Origin: Stomoxys calcitrans
Lineage: Eukaryota > Arthropoda > Insecta > Diptera > Muscidae
NCBI RefSeq assembly: GCF_963082655.1
Contig: NC_081552.1
Coordinates: 58,384,561-58,448,560 of the forward strand
DNA length: 64,000 nt
Direction of reading: 5' to 3'
Below the pieces are notes generated by a model. It made no database searches. It was not told the origin of the DNA and saw only the letters and a list, made by a program, of their open reading frames with translations. A program made the translations under genes and the position numbers. Shown one piece after another: positions 45,638-58,590 of this stretch. How positions within the stretch are numbered: the first letter of the stretch is position 1; each line of letters opens with the position of its first letter.

Positions 45638-45700
45638 TTCAGCGGTGGCTATCCCCTCCTAATGCTGGCGACATTTGTGAGAAACCATGCCATTTGAAAC
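45638..45700 (+). mobile_element. SINE fragment
   Basis: agcggtggctatcccctcct, aatgctggcgacatttgtga and gaaaccatgccatt match the internal part of the tRNA-derived SINE in plus orientation. About 63 bp. Confidence 0.55.
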
Positions 45701-45770
45701 TAGTAAAAGCGTGCTAACTTCGACCGGGCCAAATCTTATATACCCTCCACAATGGATCGCATTTGTCAAG
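45699..45770 (+). repeat. Family A left-end fragment
   Basis: CTAGTAAAAGCGTGCTAAC, hairpin with two changes (TTCGACCGGGCCAAA), TATACCCTCCACAATGG, gatcgcatttgtcaag. Only the first ~70 bp. Confidence 0.75.
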
Positions 45771-45797
45771 TTTTTTCAATGATTTTTACAATATATA

Positions 45798-46218
45798 AAG
45801 GGTGATTTTTTTGTGGTTAGGATTTTCATGCATTAGTATTCGACAGATCACGTGGGATTTCAGACATGGTGTCAAAGAGAAAGATGCTCAGTATGCTTTG
45901 ACATTTCATCATGAATAGACTAACTAACGAGCAACGCTTGCAAATCATTGAATTTTATTACCAAAATCAGTGTTCGGTTCGAAATGTGTTCATTCACCGT
46001 AACGTTGCGTCCAACAGCATCTTTGAAAAAATACGGTCCAATGATTCCACCAGCGTACAAACCACAGCAAACAGTGCATTTTTCGGGATGCATGGGCAGT
46101 TCTTGAACGGCTTCTGGTTGCTCTTCACTCCAAATGCGGCAATTTTGCTTATTTACGTAGCCATTCAACCAGAAATGAGCCTCATCGCTGAACGGTGAAT
46201 GAACACATTTCGAACCGC
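45798..46218. mobile_element. Second mariner derivative, right arm mostly lost
   Basis: Starts AAGGGTGA after TA (45796-45797) and matches the 3473-4079 element through the left arm (to 45991) and the antisense catalytic fragment (46168-45992, minus; ...MNGYVNKQNCRIW...). The arm junction differs: here the right arm begins ggtgaatgaacacatttcg, 7 bp further into the palindrome. It stops after about 26 bp where diverged A sequence begins. The two are sister derivatives and not identical copies. Confidence 0.8.
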
Positions 46219-47038
46219 ATCAGTTTATTGACCGATATGGACAGTACTTGTGATGGCTGTTAGAATAAATACTATTTCTCAAGTTTCAGGCAAATCTAGT
46301 GAAAATTGCGCCTTCCAGGGGCTCAGATTTTCAAATTGGGAGATCGGTATATGCGGCAGCTACATCAGGTTATCTACAGATTTATTCCATACTTGATGCA
46401 GATGTTAGAAGTCATACTAAAACGACATATGCAAAATTTTAATCAAATTGAATAAAAACTGTGCCCTTTAAAAGCTCAAAAAGTCCAATCGGGAGATCGG
46501 TTTATATGGCAGCTATATCAGGGTATCGACCTATTGACTTCGAATAGACGTTGGAAATCACGCCAAAACGACATATGCTAAATTTCAACCGAATTGGATA
46601 ATAATTGTGCCCTCTAGAAGTTCAAGAAGTCCAATCGGGAGATTGGTTTATGTGGTAGCTATATCAGGTTATGAACCGATTTGAACCATACTTAGCACAG
46701 AATTGCACCATCTAGAGGCTTAAGAAGTCAAGATCGGTTTATATGGCAGCTACATCAAAACATGGACCGATTTTTCCCATTTACAATCCAAACCAACCTG
46801 TACTAATAAGAAGTATTTGTGTAAAATTTCAAGTGCCTAGCTTTACTCATTCGTAAGTTGGCGTGATTTCGAGAGACATACGGATGGACGAACAGACGGA
46901 CGGACATGGTTAGATCGACTTAAAATGTCATGAAGATCAAGAATATATACTTTATGTGCTCTAAGACGCATATTTCGACGTGTTACAAACGGAATGACGA
47001 AATTAGTATACCCCCATCCTATGGGGGAGGGTACAAAA
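46219..47038 (+). repeat. Diverged family A element, no left end
   Basis: Four or five old units (gtttatatggcagctatatc, ggcagctacatcaggttatc), a weak cggatggacgaacagacgg tract, the conserved right end (catggttagatcgac, aagaatatatactttatg) and a hairpin closing GGGGGAGGGTACAAAAA. Confidence 0.75.
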
Positions 47039-47042
47039 ATGA

Positions 47043-47216
47043 CATGTAAACCCTATAAAAACTTCCCCCCAAGAGGTGTCGCACTGCGGCAAGCCGTTTG
47101 CACTCGGCGATAAAGAAGAGGCCCCTTATCAATGAGCTTAAAACTTGAATCGGACAGCACTTATTCCTGTTCCTTAATGGAATGGTCATGAGCAAATTGC
47201 ATTGGCATTGGCCCCG
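47043..47216 (+). mobile_element. SINE, 5'-truncated
   Basis: Plus-strand SINE body: acttccccccaagaggtgtc, gcactgcggcaagccgtttg, cttgaatcggacagcac, then the 3' part cctgttccttaatggaatgg. The tRNA head is absent. It preserves more 3' sequence than the other SINE copies here. The following 47217-47293 is unassigned. Confidence 0.6.
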
Positions 47217-47293
47217 ATACACTGTGGGAGAAATGACGGATCTAACGCCTCGAAACTTGTGGCTATTAGGATATTTTTTGGTTTCGCTAATAT

Positions 47294-48360
47294 ATTTTTA
47301 TACCCTCCACCATAAGATGGGGGGTATACTAATTTCGTCATTCTGTTTGTAACTACTCGAAATATTCGTCTGAGACCCCATAAAGTATATATATTCTTGA
47401 TCGTCGTGAAATTTTATGTCGATCTAGCCATGTCCGTCCGTCTGTCCGTCCGTCCGACCGTCCGTCCGTCCGTCCGTCCGTCCGTCCGTCCGTCTGTCTG
47501 TCGAAAGCACGCTAACTTCCGAAGGAGTAAAGCTAGCCGCTTGAAATTTTGCACAAATACTTCTTATTAGTGTAGGTCGGTTGGTATTGTAAATGGGCCA
47601 TATCGGTCCATGTTTTGATATAGCTGCCATATAAACCGATCTTGGGTCTTGACTTCTTGAGCCTCTAGAGTGCGCAATTCTTATCCGATTGGGATGAAAT
47701 TTTGCACGACGTGTTTCGTTATGACATCCAACAACTGTGCCAAGTATGGTTCAAATCGGTCCATAACCTGATACAGCTGCCATATAAACCGATCTTGGGT
47801 CTTGACTTCTTGAGCCTCTAGAGTGCGCAATTCTTATCCGATTGGAATGAAATTTTGCACGACGTGTTTTGTTACGATATCCAACAACTGTGCAAGGTAT
47901 GGTTCAAATCGGTTTATAACCTGATATAGCTGTCATATAAACCGATCTTGGGTCTTGACTTCTTGAGCCTCTAGAGGTCGCAATTATTATCTGATTTGCC
48001 TGAAATTTTGTACGACGGATTCTCTCATGACCATTAACATACGTGTTTATTGTTGTCTGAATCGGTATATAGCCGGATACAGCTCCCATATAAATCGATC
48101 TCTCTATTTTACTTCTTGAGCTCACAAAGGGCGCAATTCTTATTCGAATTGGCTGACATTTAACACAGGTCTCCAACATATAATTTAATTGTGGTCCAAA
48201 CGGGACCATATCTTGAAATCGCTCTAATAGCAGAGCAAATCTTTTCTTATATCCTTTTTTGCCTAAGAAGAGATGCCGGGAAAAGAACTCGACAAATGTG
48301 ATCCATGGTGGAGGGTATATAAGATTCGGCCCGGCCGAACTTAGCACGCTTTTACTTGTT
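47294..48360 (-). repeat. Family A element, full length (A19)
   Basis: Right hairpin, long CCGT tract with one CCGA (47433-47495), about four core units, and left hairpin to ACTTG. Confidence 0.9.
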
Positions 48361-48401
48361 TTAATTGAGAATAGATAAAGCTACAATAAAAATTTATACA
48401 A

Positions 48402-49952
48402 AACAAGTAAAAGCGTGCTAAGTTCGGCCGGGCCGAATCTTATATACCCTCCACCATGGATCGCATTTGTCGAGTTCTTTTCCCGGCATCTCTTCTTGGG
48501 CAGAAAAAAGGATATAAGAAAAGATTTGCTCTTCTATTAGAGCGATATCAAGATATGGTCCGGTTTGGACCACAATTAAATTATATGTTGGAGACCTGTA
48601 TGTTGTATGTTGATGGTCATGAGAGAATCCGTCGTACAAAATTTCAGACAAATCGGATAATAATTGCGACCTCTAGAGGCTCAAAAAGTCAAGATCCCAG
48701 ATCGGTTTATATGGCAGCTATATCAGGTTATGAACCGATTTGAACCATACTTGGCACAGTTGTTGGATATCATAACAAAACACGTCGTGCAAAATTTCAT
48801 TCCAATCGGCTAAGAATTGCGCACTCTAGAGGCTCAAGAAGTCAAGACCCCAGATCGGTTTATATGGCAGCTATATCAGGTTATGGACCGATTTGAAACA
48901 TACTTGGCACAGTTGTTGGATATCATAACAAAACACGTCGTGCAAAATTTTATTCCAATCGGATAAGAATTGCGCACTCTAGAGGCTCAAGAAATCAAGA
49001 CCCAAGATCGGTTTATATGGCAGCTATATCAGGTTATGAACCGATTTGAACCTTATTTGACACAGTTGTTGAAAGTAAAAATAAAATACGCCATGCAAAA
49101 TTTCAGCAAAATCGGATAAGAATTGCGCCCTCTAAAAGCTCAAGAAGTCAAGTCCCCAGATCTGTTAATATGACAGCTATATCAGGTTATGAACCGATTT
49201 CAACCATACTTGGCACAGTTGTTGGATATCATAACGAAATACTTCGTGCGAAATTTCATTCAAATCGGATAAGAATTGTGCCCCCTAGAGGCTCCAGAAG
49301 TCAAGACCCAAGATCGGTTTATATGGCAGCTATATCAGGTTATTAACCGATTTAAACCATACTTGGCACAGTTGTTGGGTATCATAACAAAACACGTCGT
49401 GCGAAATTCCATTCCATTCGGATAAGAATTGCGACCTCTAGAGGCTCAAGAAGTCAAAACCCAAGATCGGTTTATATGGCAGCTATATCAGGTTATGGAC
49501 CGATTTCAACCATACTTGGCACAGTTGTTGGATATAATAGCAAAACACGTCGTGTAAAATTTCATTCCAATCGGATAAGAATTACGCACTCTAGAGGCTC
49601 AAAAAGTCAAGACCCAAGATCGGTTTATATGGCAGCTATATCAAAACATGGACCGATATGGCCCATTTACAATACCAACCGACCTACACTAATAAGAAGT
49701 ATTTGTGCAAAATTTCAAGCGGCTAGCTTTACTCCTTCGGAAGTTAGTGTGCTTTCCACAGACAGACGGACGGACGGACGGACGGACGGAAGGACGGACG
49801 GACAGACGGACGGACATGGCTAGATCGACATAAAATGTCACGACGATCAAGAATATATATACTTTATGGGGTCTCAGACGAATATTTCGAGTAGTTACAA
49901 ACAGAATGACGAAATTAGTATACCCCCCATCTTATGGTGGAGGGTATAAAAA
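48402..49952 (+). repeat. Family A element, full length (A20)
   Basis: Intact ends, about seven units and a GGAC tract with one GGAA (49768-49815). The left segment is shortened (gacctgtatgttgtatgttg), removing about 120 bp between the left-specific segment and the first core unit. It faces A19 head-to-head across 41 bp. Confidence 0.9.
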
Positions 49953-51700
49953 CTAAATTTTTTTTTCCACCACCGAGGGATGGGGGTACATTAATTTTGT
50001 ATTTTCCGTTAGCAGCATATCAAAATAGCCATTTGCGACCCTACAAACTATATATATTCCCAATAATCGGAAAAATCGTAGACCATCTAGCCATGTCCGT
50101 CCGTCTGTCTGTTGAAGTCACCATACAGTCTATACAAATAAAGATATTGAGCTGAAACTTTGCACAGATACTTTTTTTTTGTCCATAGGAGGGTTAAGTG
50201 CGAAGATGGTCTATATCGGACTATATCTTGATACATACTGACCCTTCGCTCGATTTAAGGACTTGGCCACATAATGGCCTCATTTATAGTCTAATTTGGC
50301 TGAATTTTGGGGCAGTAAGTTATGTTTGGCCCCTCGACATCTTGTTTAATTTAATTTAATTTAATAGTCATGGGCCCATAATAGGCACATTTACTGTCCG
50401 ATTCACAGCAATTTGGAATGTGTTAGGCTTCTCGATATCCCTGTTCAATACGGCCAAGATCGGTCCACATTTGCATATACCTGCCATATATAATGATCTC
50501 CTGATTTAAGGTCTAGGCTCACTAAAGGTGGATTTATTAACCGATTTTGCTGAAATTTAGCATAATGAGGTATATCAGACACTTCGACATTCAGTATGGT
50601 CAATATTGGGCTTTATTTGGATAAAGCTGCCAATACACCGATCTCCTGATTTAATTTTTAGGGACAAAAAAAAGCACGTTACTCTATTTTGCTGAAATTT
50701 GACACAGTGGGATGTGTGAGGCTCCTCGATATTCGTGATCTATATGGTTGGATTAAGCTAGAAAATACTTGTCATATATGCCGATCTCTCGATTTAAAGT
50801 TTTAGGCGCATAAAAATTGAATTTATTAACCGATTTCGCTGAAATTTGACACAATGAGTTCTGTTAGACTATTCGACATTCATACCTAGTATGGTCAAGA
50901 TCGAACTGTATTTGGATATAGCTGCAATATATACCGATCTCCCAATTTAATTTCTAGGGACAATAAAAGCACGTTTATTACTCGATTTTGCTAAAATTTT
51001 ACACAGTGGAATGTGTTAGGCACCTCGAAATATTCGTCTAAGACCCCATAAAGTATATATATTTTTGATAGTCTCGTCATTCTGAATCAATCTAGCCATG
51101 TCCGCCCGTCCGTCCGTCTGTCGAAAACACGATAGAGGTCGAACGCGTACAGCTAGCCACTTGAAATTTTGCACAGATACTAAGTATCGACGTAGGTCGT
51201 TGGAGATTGCCAATGGACCATATCGGTTCCGATTTAGATGTAGCTCCCATATAAACCGATCTCCCGATTTGACTTCTTGAGCCCTTGTACGCTGCAATTT
51301 TTGGTGTGTGTGTGTGGTGTTCCGTTATGACAAACGGAATGACTTGAATGGTCTAGGCCCATCCTATGGTGGTGGGTATAATTATGTCCTTCAACTTAAT
51401 TTAATTTGCATAAATATTTTGCATGGGTTCCCAAGATTGGGCACGGCCGTACTTAGCACGCTTTTAATTGTTAAGCAGATTTGGTACAATATTTGTGATA
51501 GACCCTTACATAGCCTTCCTGAATATGGTGGAGAACGGACTATATTTAGACATTAGTGGGTTCAAAAATGATGAATTTTTCACCGTATTATGAAGGAAGT
51601 TGGTTAATATATATGTATATTCGAGGTGCTGGGTATCCAAAGTTCTGCACGTCCGAACTTATTGCCTTTTTATTTGTTTTAAATATATAATTTCAATAAA
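49953..51700 (-). repeat. Family B element, complete but diverged
   Basis: Right hairpin remnant (ccaccaccgagggatggggg), gatctagccatgtccgtccg and about five diverged units (ggatatagctgcaatatata and similar). A second, A-like right end with three units is inserted at about 51025-51385, including a tgtgtgtgtggtg tract and a ggtggtgggtataat end. The left end reads ggtgctgggtatccaaagtt, cacgtccgaacttattgcc (hairpin degraded). Confidence 0.6.
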
Positions 51701-51723
51701 AATGTTTAAAGTGTCTTAATTTA

Positions 51724-53058
51724 AACAAGTAAAACCGTACTAAGTTCGGCCGGGCCGAATCTTATATACCCTCCACCATGGATCGCATTTGTCGAGTTCT
51801 TTTCCCGGCAACTCTTCTTAGGCAAAAAAAAAGGATATAAGAAAAGATTTGCTCTGCTATTAGAGCGATATCAACATATGGTCCGGTTTGGACCACAATT
51901 AAATTATATGTTGGAGACCTATGTAAAATGTCAGCCAATTCGAACAAGAATTGCGCTCTTTGTGAGCTCAAAAAGTAAAATAGAGAGATCGATTTATATG
52001 GGAGCTGTATCGGGCTATGGACCGATTCAGACCATAATAAACACGTATGTTGATGGTCATGAAAGAATCCGTCGTACAAAATTTCAGGCAAATCGGATAA
52101 CAATTGCGACCTCTAGAGGCTCAAGAAGTCAAGATCCCAGATCGGTTTATATGGCAGCTATATCAGGTTATGAACCGATTTGAATCATATTTGGCACAGT
52201 TGTTGGATATCATAACAAAATACTACGTGCCAAAACTCATTCAAATCGGATAGGAATTGCGCCCTCTAGAGGCTCAAGAAGTCAAGACCCAAGATCGGTT
52301 TATATGGCAGCTATATCAGGTTATGGACCGATTTGAACCATACTTGGCACAGTTGTTGGATATAATAACAAAACACGTCGTGCAAAATTTCTTTTCAATC
52401 GGATGAGAATTGCGCACTCTAGAGGCTTAAGGATTCAAGACCCAAGATCGATTTATATGGCAGCTAAATCAGGTTATGAACCGATTTGAACCATACTTGA
52501 CATAGTTGTTGGATATCATAACAAAACTCGTCGTGCAAAATTTCATTCTGATCGGGTAAGAATTGCGCACTCTAGAGGCTCAAGAAGTCAAGACCCAAGA
52601 TCGGTTTATATGGCAGCTATATCAGGTTATGAACCGATTGGAACCATACTTGGCAAAGTTGTTGGATATCATAACAAAACACGTCGTGCGAAATTTCATC
52701 CCAATCGGATTAGAAATGCGCACTCTAGAGGCTCAAGAAGTCAAGACCCAAGATCGGTTTATATGGCAGCTATATCAAAACATGGACCGATATGGCCCAT
52801 TTACAATACCAACCGACCTACACTAATAAGAAGTATTTGTGCAAAATTTCAAGCGGCTAGCTTTACTCCTTCGGAAGTTAGTGTGCTTTCGACAGACAGA
52901 CGGACAGACGGACGGACGGACATGGCTAGATAAACATAAAATTTCACGACGATCAAAAATATATATACTTTATGAGGTCTCAGACGAATATTTCGAGTAG
53001 TTACAAACAGAATGACGAAATTAGTATACCCCCCATCTTATGGTGGAGGGTATAAAAA
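51724..53058 (+). repeat. Family A element, full length (A21)
   Basis: AACAAGTAAAACCGTAC (two changes), intact hairpin, about six units, short GGAC tract (52900-52920), right hairpin to TATAAAAA. Confidence 0.9.
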
Positions 53059-53173
53059 TTTTTTTAAGACTGAATTTCAGTGAAAAATTCTCTAAAGACA
53101 AACTTTTGTCTAAATTTCAATAAAATTAGTTGTGCCTTCTCAATGCATTTTGCGTCACTACACTTTGCCCTTA

Positions 53174-54349
53174 GTTTTTATACCCTCCACCATAGGATGG
53201 GGGTATACTAATTTCGTCATTCAGTTTGTAACTACTCGAAATATTCGTCTAAGACCCCACAAAGTATATATATTCTTGACCGTCCGTCTGTCTGTCAAAG
53301 ACACGCTAACTTTCGAAGGAGTAAAGCTAGCCGCTTGAAATTTTGCACAAATACTTTTTATTAGTGTAAGTCAGTTGGGATTGTAAATGGGCCATATCGG
53401 TCCATGTTTTGATACAGATGCCATATAAACCGATCTTGGGTCTTGACTTCTTCGGTCTCTAGAGGGCGTAATTCTGGTTCGATTAGAATGAAATTTTGCA
53501 CGTGTTGTTTTGGTATTACTTACAACATCTGCGCTAAGTATGCCTTAAATCAGTCCATAACCTGATATTGCTGCCATACAAACCGATCTTGGGTCTTGAC
53601 TTCTTGAGCCTCTAGAGTGCGCAATTCTTATCCGATTGGAATGAAATTTTGCACGACTTGTTTTGGTATGATATCCAACAACTGTGCCTAGTATGGTTCA
53701 AATCGGTCCATAACCTGATATAGCTGTCCTATAAACCGATCTTGGGTCTTGACTTCTGAGTCTCTAGAGTGCGCAATTCTTAACCGATTTGAATGAATTT
53801 TTGCACGAAGTATTTTGTTACGATATCCAACAACTGTGTCAAGTATGGTTCAAGTCGGTTCATAACCTGATATAGCTGTCATATAAACGAGTCTGGGGAA
53901 TTGACTTCTTGGGCTTCTAGAGTGCACAATTCCTATCCGATTTGGCTGAAATTTTGCACGACGTATTTTACTCTTACTGTGTCAAATAAGGTTCAAATCG
54001 GTTCATAACCTGATATTGCTGCCATATTAAACGATCTGGAATCTTGACTTCTTGAGCCTCTAGCGGTCGCAATTATTATCCGATTTGTACGACGGATCCT
54101 CTTATGACCATCAACATACGTGTTTATTATGGTCTGAATCGGTCTATAGCCTGATACAGCTTCCATATAAATCGAGCTCTTTATTTTACTTCTTGAGCCC
54201 CTAATGGGCTCAATTCTTATTCGAATTGGCTGACATTTGGTCCAAACCGGACCATATCTTAAAATCGCTCTAATAACAGAGCAAATTTTGTCTTATATCC
54301 TTTTTTGCCTAAGAAGAGATGCCGGGAAAAGAACTCGACAAATGCCATC
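53174..54349 (-). repeat. Family A element, left terminus lost (A22)
   Basis: Begins TTTTTATACCCTCCACCATA. It has only a very short CCGT tract (gaccgtccgtctgtctgtc) and about five diverged units. It breaks off at gaactcgacaaatgccatcc, so the left hairpin is absent. It is older than most copies here. Confidence 0.8.
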
Positions 54350-55797
54350 CTTATTTAACTCCTTTTTATTTGTTTTAACTCCTTTTATTATGCCTTTCTG
54401 TTTAAAATAGATACAAAAAGAAAGCCCATTGACCTTCCAATAAAAAAATGTTTTTTTTTATGTAAAAATGAAATTTCAAAAATAATTTTTTTATGAAAAA
54501 AATTCAATGAAATTTTCTGTAGACAATTTTTTTTAATATAAAAAAAAATTTTCTGAAGACAAAATTTCAATAAAATGTTGCCAAACGACAAAATGCTGAC
54601 CAGGCGTGAGCTTCCTCGAAAATATTTTTTCTAGAGAAAGGTTTCAGTAAATTTTACATTTCTTCTAAAGACAAAGTTAAGAAAATATTTTTAAAGCCAA
54701 ATATTATAGAAGTTTAAATGACGCAACTGAAATGTAATTTTTTCAAGAGATGAAATTTATGAAATGGTTAAAAAAAATATATATATATTAAACTTTTCTT
54801 TAATTCAAAATCGTCATGAAGTTTTCCAAACAAATTTTCAAAAAAAATTTTCCGAAAAATAAAAATTTAACAAAAAGTTATTTAAGACTTAATTCTTTAT
54901 GAATTTTCTTCTTATTCTAGTTTTATTATTTGAATTGATTATCTATAAAAATGATTATTTTAAAATTGTCTTTTAATTAAATAATTTTTTTGTAAGTCTG
55001 AAAAACTATAGGTTATAATAATTATGGTTTCCAAAGAATAATTAGATATATTTAATTGTAAATTATTGGAATTACATCAGCAATGAAATGAAGAATTTAA
55101 AGATTCGGAAACACAATGATCACCCTGATTAATTTACATTTTAAAATAATTATTTCAAATGAAAGCATTTGGTTTTTTTTGGCAATTGATACGGAACGTA
55201 TAGAGATAAGGGGCCAAACCTGTCAGTCAATAGCAGTGTTGATTGTAGTAGAAATTAGAAATATTGGTTCTGTAAGCCTTGACCGTTGATTTCGGCACAG
55301 TGAAGTATTTTTTAAACAAATTTTTTTTTAACAAATTTTCAAAATTTACTTTTGAACTTTTGATTTTCCTCCAAGAAAACCTTTTTACTATGAAAAGATT
55401 TTGCGAATAATGATTCCCTTGAGTATTATGTATGAACAATTTAAATGATATTTGACGAGTCATATTACAAGTTTATAAAAAATTATAAAATAGGAGGGGA
55501 CATGTAAGGAAATGTGTCAAAAAAGGAAAGATTTTTGTTAAATCTTATTAGTCAACAGATTTTTTTCTATGAGAGGAAGTTTTTTACATTTCCATTTGCC
55601 GATTGGGCATTTAACATCAATTACTGGATATCTTGGGCTAGTTGAATGAAAATGTATTCTAAAGAATTTGTTTTTTGAGAAAATTTAAAAATAATTTTCT
55701 TTTAAAAAATTATAATTTTTATGGAGGACATAAATTGTTTATTAGTTGTTTAAAATAATTCAAGTATAATTTAAAACGCAAACATTTAAAAAGACAT
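54350..55797. other. AT-rich region without recognised gene
   Basis: The longest stretch free of families A-C. The first ~550 bp carry degenerate words such as caatgaaattttctgtagac and gacaaaatttcaataaaatg, typical of a diverged simple fly repeat. The rest is poly-A/T rich. Open frames at 54591-54388 and 55463-55227 (minus) are lysine/phenylalanine-rich products of AT-bias and have no motif. Confidence 0.4.
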
Positions 55798-56476
55798 TAA
55801 GTTTGCCCGGGCCGAACTTTGGATACCCAACCCCTCGGCTATATTTATAAACAAATTTTCATAATAACCCGGTGAAAATGCATTATTTATACACCCATAG
55901 CAGCTTCATACAAAAATGGTCCAAATTTGGACCAAATTCGGCACGGACATTGAGTGATCTAATAAATACAAGTCATTGTTCAATTTTTGTTCAATATTGG
56001 TATTTTTGGATATACCAAATATTGACCGATCTGAACCATAAAAGACACGCATTTTGAAAAGCCTATAAAAGTCTATATGGCAGCTATATCCAAATCCGGA
56101 CCGATATGGGCCGTCTTCAAGAAGGATATCGAGGGGCCTAACAACTCACTGAAACAAATTTCAGCGACGTCGGAAAATAAATACGCATTTTGTGGGACCA
56201 AGACCTTAAATCGAGAGAACGGTCTGCTATATCCAAATCTGGGTCAAATTGAAAAAAAATGTCGAAGGCCTAACACAACTCACTGTCTTACATTTCAACA
56301 ATATCGGGAAATAAAGGTGGCCTTTATGGGCCCAAGACATTAAATCAGCAGATCGGTCTATACGGGGGCTATATCAAGACATGTACCGATATAGACCCTT
56401 TTCGAATTTATTCTGCCCATGGAAAAAAAAATTATCTGTGTTAATGGATATATCGATGTGTTGCATACGTATTGAC
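55798..56476 (+). repeat. Family B element, right end lost
   Basis: Left end with half-hairpin (aagtttgcccgggccgaac, ggatacccaacccctcggc), diverged units, then two regular units (tatggcagctatatccaaat), stopping after ggatatatcgatgtgttgca without microsatellite or terminal hairpin. Confidence 0.65.
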
Positions 56477-58112
56477 AACAAGTAAAAGCGTGCTAAGTTC
56501 GGCCGGGCCGAATCTTATATACCCGCCACCGTGGATCGCATTTGTCGAGTCCTTTTTCCGGCATCTCTTCTTAGGCAAAAAAGGATATAAGAAAAGAGTT
56601 GCTCTGCTATTAAAACGATATCAAGATATGGTCCGGTTCGGACCACAATTAAATTATATGTTGGAGACCTCTGTAAAATTTCAGCCAATTCGTATAAGAA
56701 TTGCGCTCATTGGGGCTCACGAAGTGAAATAGAGAGAACGATTTATATGGGATCTGTATCGGGCTATAGACCGATTCAGACCATAATAAATACGTTTGTT
56801 GATGGTCATGAGAGGATCCGTCGTACAAAATTTCAGGCATATCGGATAATAATTGCGACCTCTAGGGGTCAAGATCCCAGATCGGTTTATATGGCAGCTA
56901 TATCAGGTTATGAACCGATTTGAACGTTATTTGACACAGTTGTTGAAAGTAAGAATAAAATACGTTATGCAAAATTTCAGCCAAATCGGATAGGAATTGC
57001 GCCCTCTAGAAGCTCAAGAAGTCAAATCCACAGATCTGTTTATATGACAGCTATATCAGGTTATGGACCAATTTCAACCATACTTGACACAGTTGTTGGA
57101 TATAATAACGAAATACTTCGTGCAAAAATTCATTCAAATCGGATAAGAATTGTGCCCTCTAGAGGCTCAAGAAGTCAAGACCCAAGATCGGTTTATATGG
57201 CAGCTATATCAGGTTATGGACCGATTTAAACCATACTTGGCACAGTTGTTGGGTATCATAACAAAACACGTCGTGCGAAATTCCATTGCAATCAGATAAG
57301 AATTGCGCCCTCTAGAGGCTCAAGAAGTCAAGACCCCAGATCGGTTTATATGGCAGCTATAACAGGTTATGGACCGATTTGAACCATACTTGGCACAGTT
57401 GTTGGATATAATAACAAAACACGTCGTGTAAAATTTCATTTCAATCGGATAAGAATTGCGCACTCTAGAGGCTCAAGAAGTCAAGACCCAAGATCGATTT
57501 ATATGGCAGCTATATCAGTTTATAGACCGATTTAAACCATACCTGGCACAGTTGTTGGATATCATAACAAAACACGTCGTGCAAAATTTCATTCTGTTCG
57601 GGTAAGAATTGCACACTCTAGAGGCTCAAGAAGTCAAAGTCCCAAGATCGGTTTATATGGCAGCTATATCAGGTTATGGACCGATTTTAACTATACTTGG
57701 CACAGTTGTTGGATATCATAACAAAACACGTCGTGCAAAATTTCATTCTGTTCGGGTAAGAATTGCGCACTCTAGAGGCTCAAGAAGTCAAGACCCAAGA
57801 TCGGTTTATATGGCAGCTATATCAAAACATGGACCGATATGGCCCATTTACAATACCAACCGACCTACACTAATAAGAAGTATTTGTGCAAAATTTCAAG
57901 CGGCTAGCTTTACTCCTTCGGAAGTTAGCGTGCTTTCGACATACAGACGGACGGACGGACGGACGGACAGACGGACGGACATGGCTAGATCGAAATAAAA
58001 TGTCGCGACGATCAAGAATATATATACTTTATGGGGTCTCAGACGAATATTTCGAGTAGTTTCAAACAGAATGACGAAATTAGTATACCCCCCATCTTAT
58101 GGTGGAAGGTAT
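56477..58112 (+). repeat. Family A element, full length (A23)
   Basis: Intact left hairpin, about seven units and a GGAC tract (57948-57970). The right end GGTGGAAGGTATAAC is fused directly to the next element. Confidence 0.9.
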
Positions 58113-58590
58113 AACAAGTAAAAGTGTGCTAAGTTCGGCCGGGCCGAATCTTATATACCCTCCACCATGGATCGCATTTGTCGAGTTCTTTTCCCTGCAT
58201 CTCTTCTTAGGCTAAAAAGGATATAAGAAAAGAGTTGCTCTGCTATTAGAGCGATATCAAGATATGGTCCGGTTCGGACCACAATTAAATTATATGTTGG
58301 AGACCTGTGTACAATTTCAGCCAATTCGTATAAGAATTGCGCCCATTGCGGCTCACGAAGTAAAATAGAGAGAACGATTTATATGGGATCTGTATCGGGC
58401 TATAGACCGATTCAGGACGGACGGGCGGACGGACGGACGGACAGACGAACGGACATGGCTAGATCGACATAAAATTTCACGACGATCAAGAATATATATA
58501 CTTTATGGGGTCTCAGACGAATATTTCGAGTAGTTACAAACAGAATGACGAAATTAGTATACCCCCCATCTTCTGGTGGAGGGTATAAAA
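58112..58590 (+). repeat. Family A deletion derivative without core (A24)
   Basis: Left end and left segment run to ctatagaccgattcag at 58413 and join the microsatellite (gacggacgggcggacgg) directly. All 153-bp units are missing, leaving a 479-bp element with both termini. It abuts A23 head-to-tail (GGTATAACAAGTAAAAG). Confidence 0.9.

Noticed and set aside
45595..45660. Minus-strand EETTQHLLSNTC reading as the C-terminal zinc motif of the LINE
   Set aside because: The stretch lies upstream of the endonuclease, the wrong end for such a motif, and overlaps a recognisable SINE fragment.
54388..55463. Lysine/phenylalanine-rich frames in the AT-rich gap as host exons
   Set aside because: Composition follows local AT bias; no motif, splice-site pattern or conserved block is visible.
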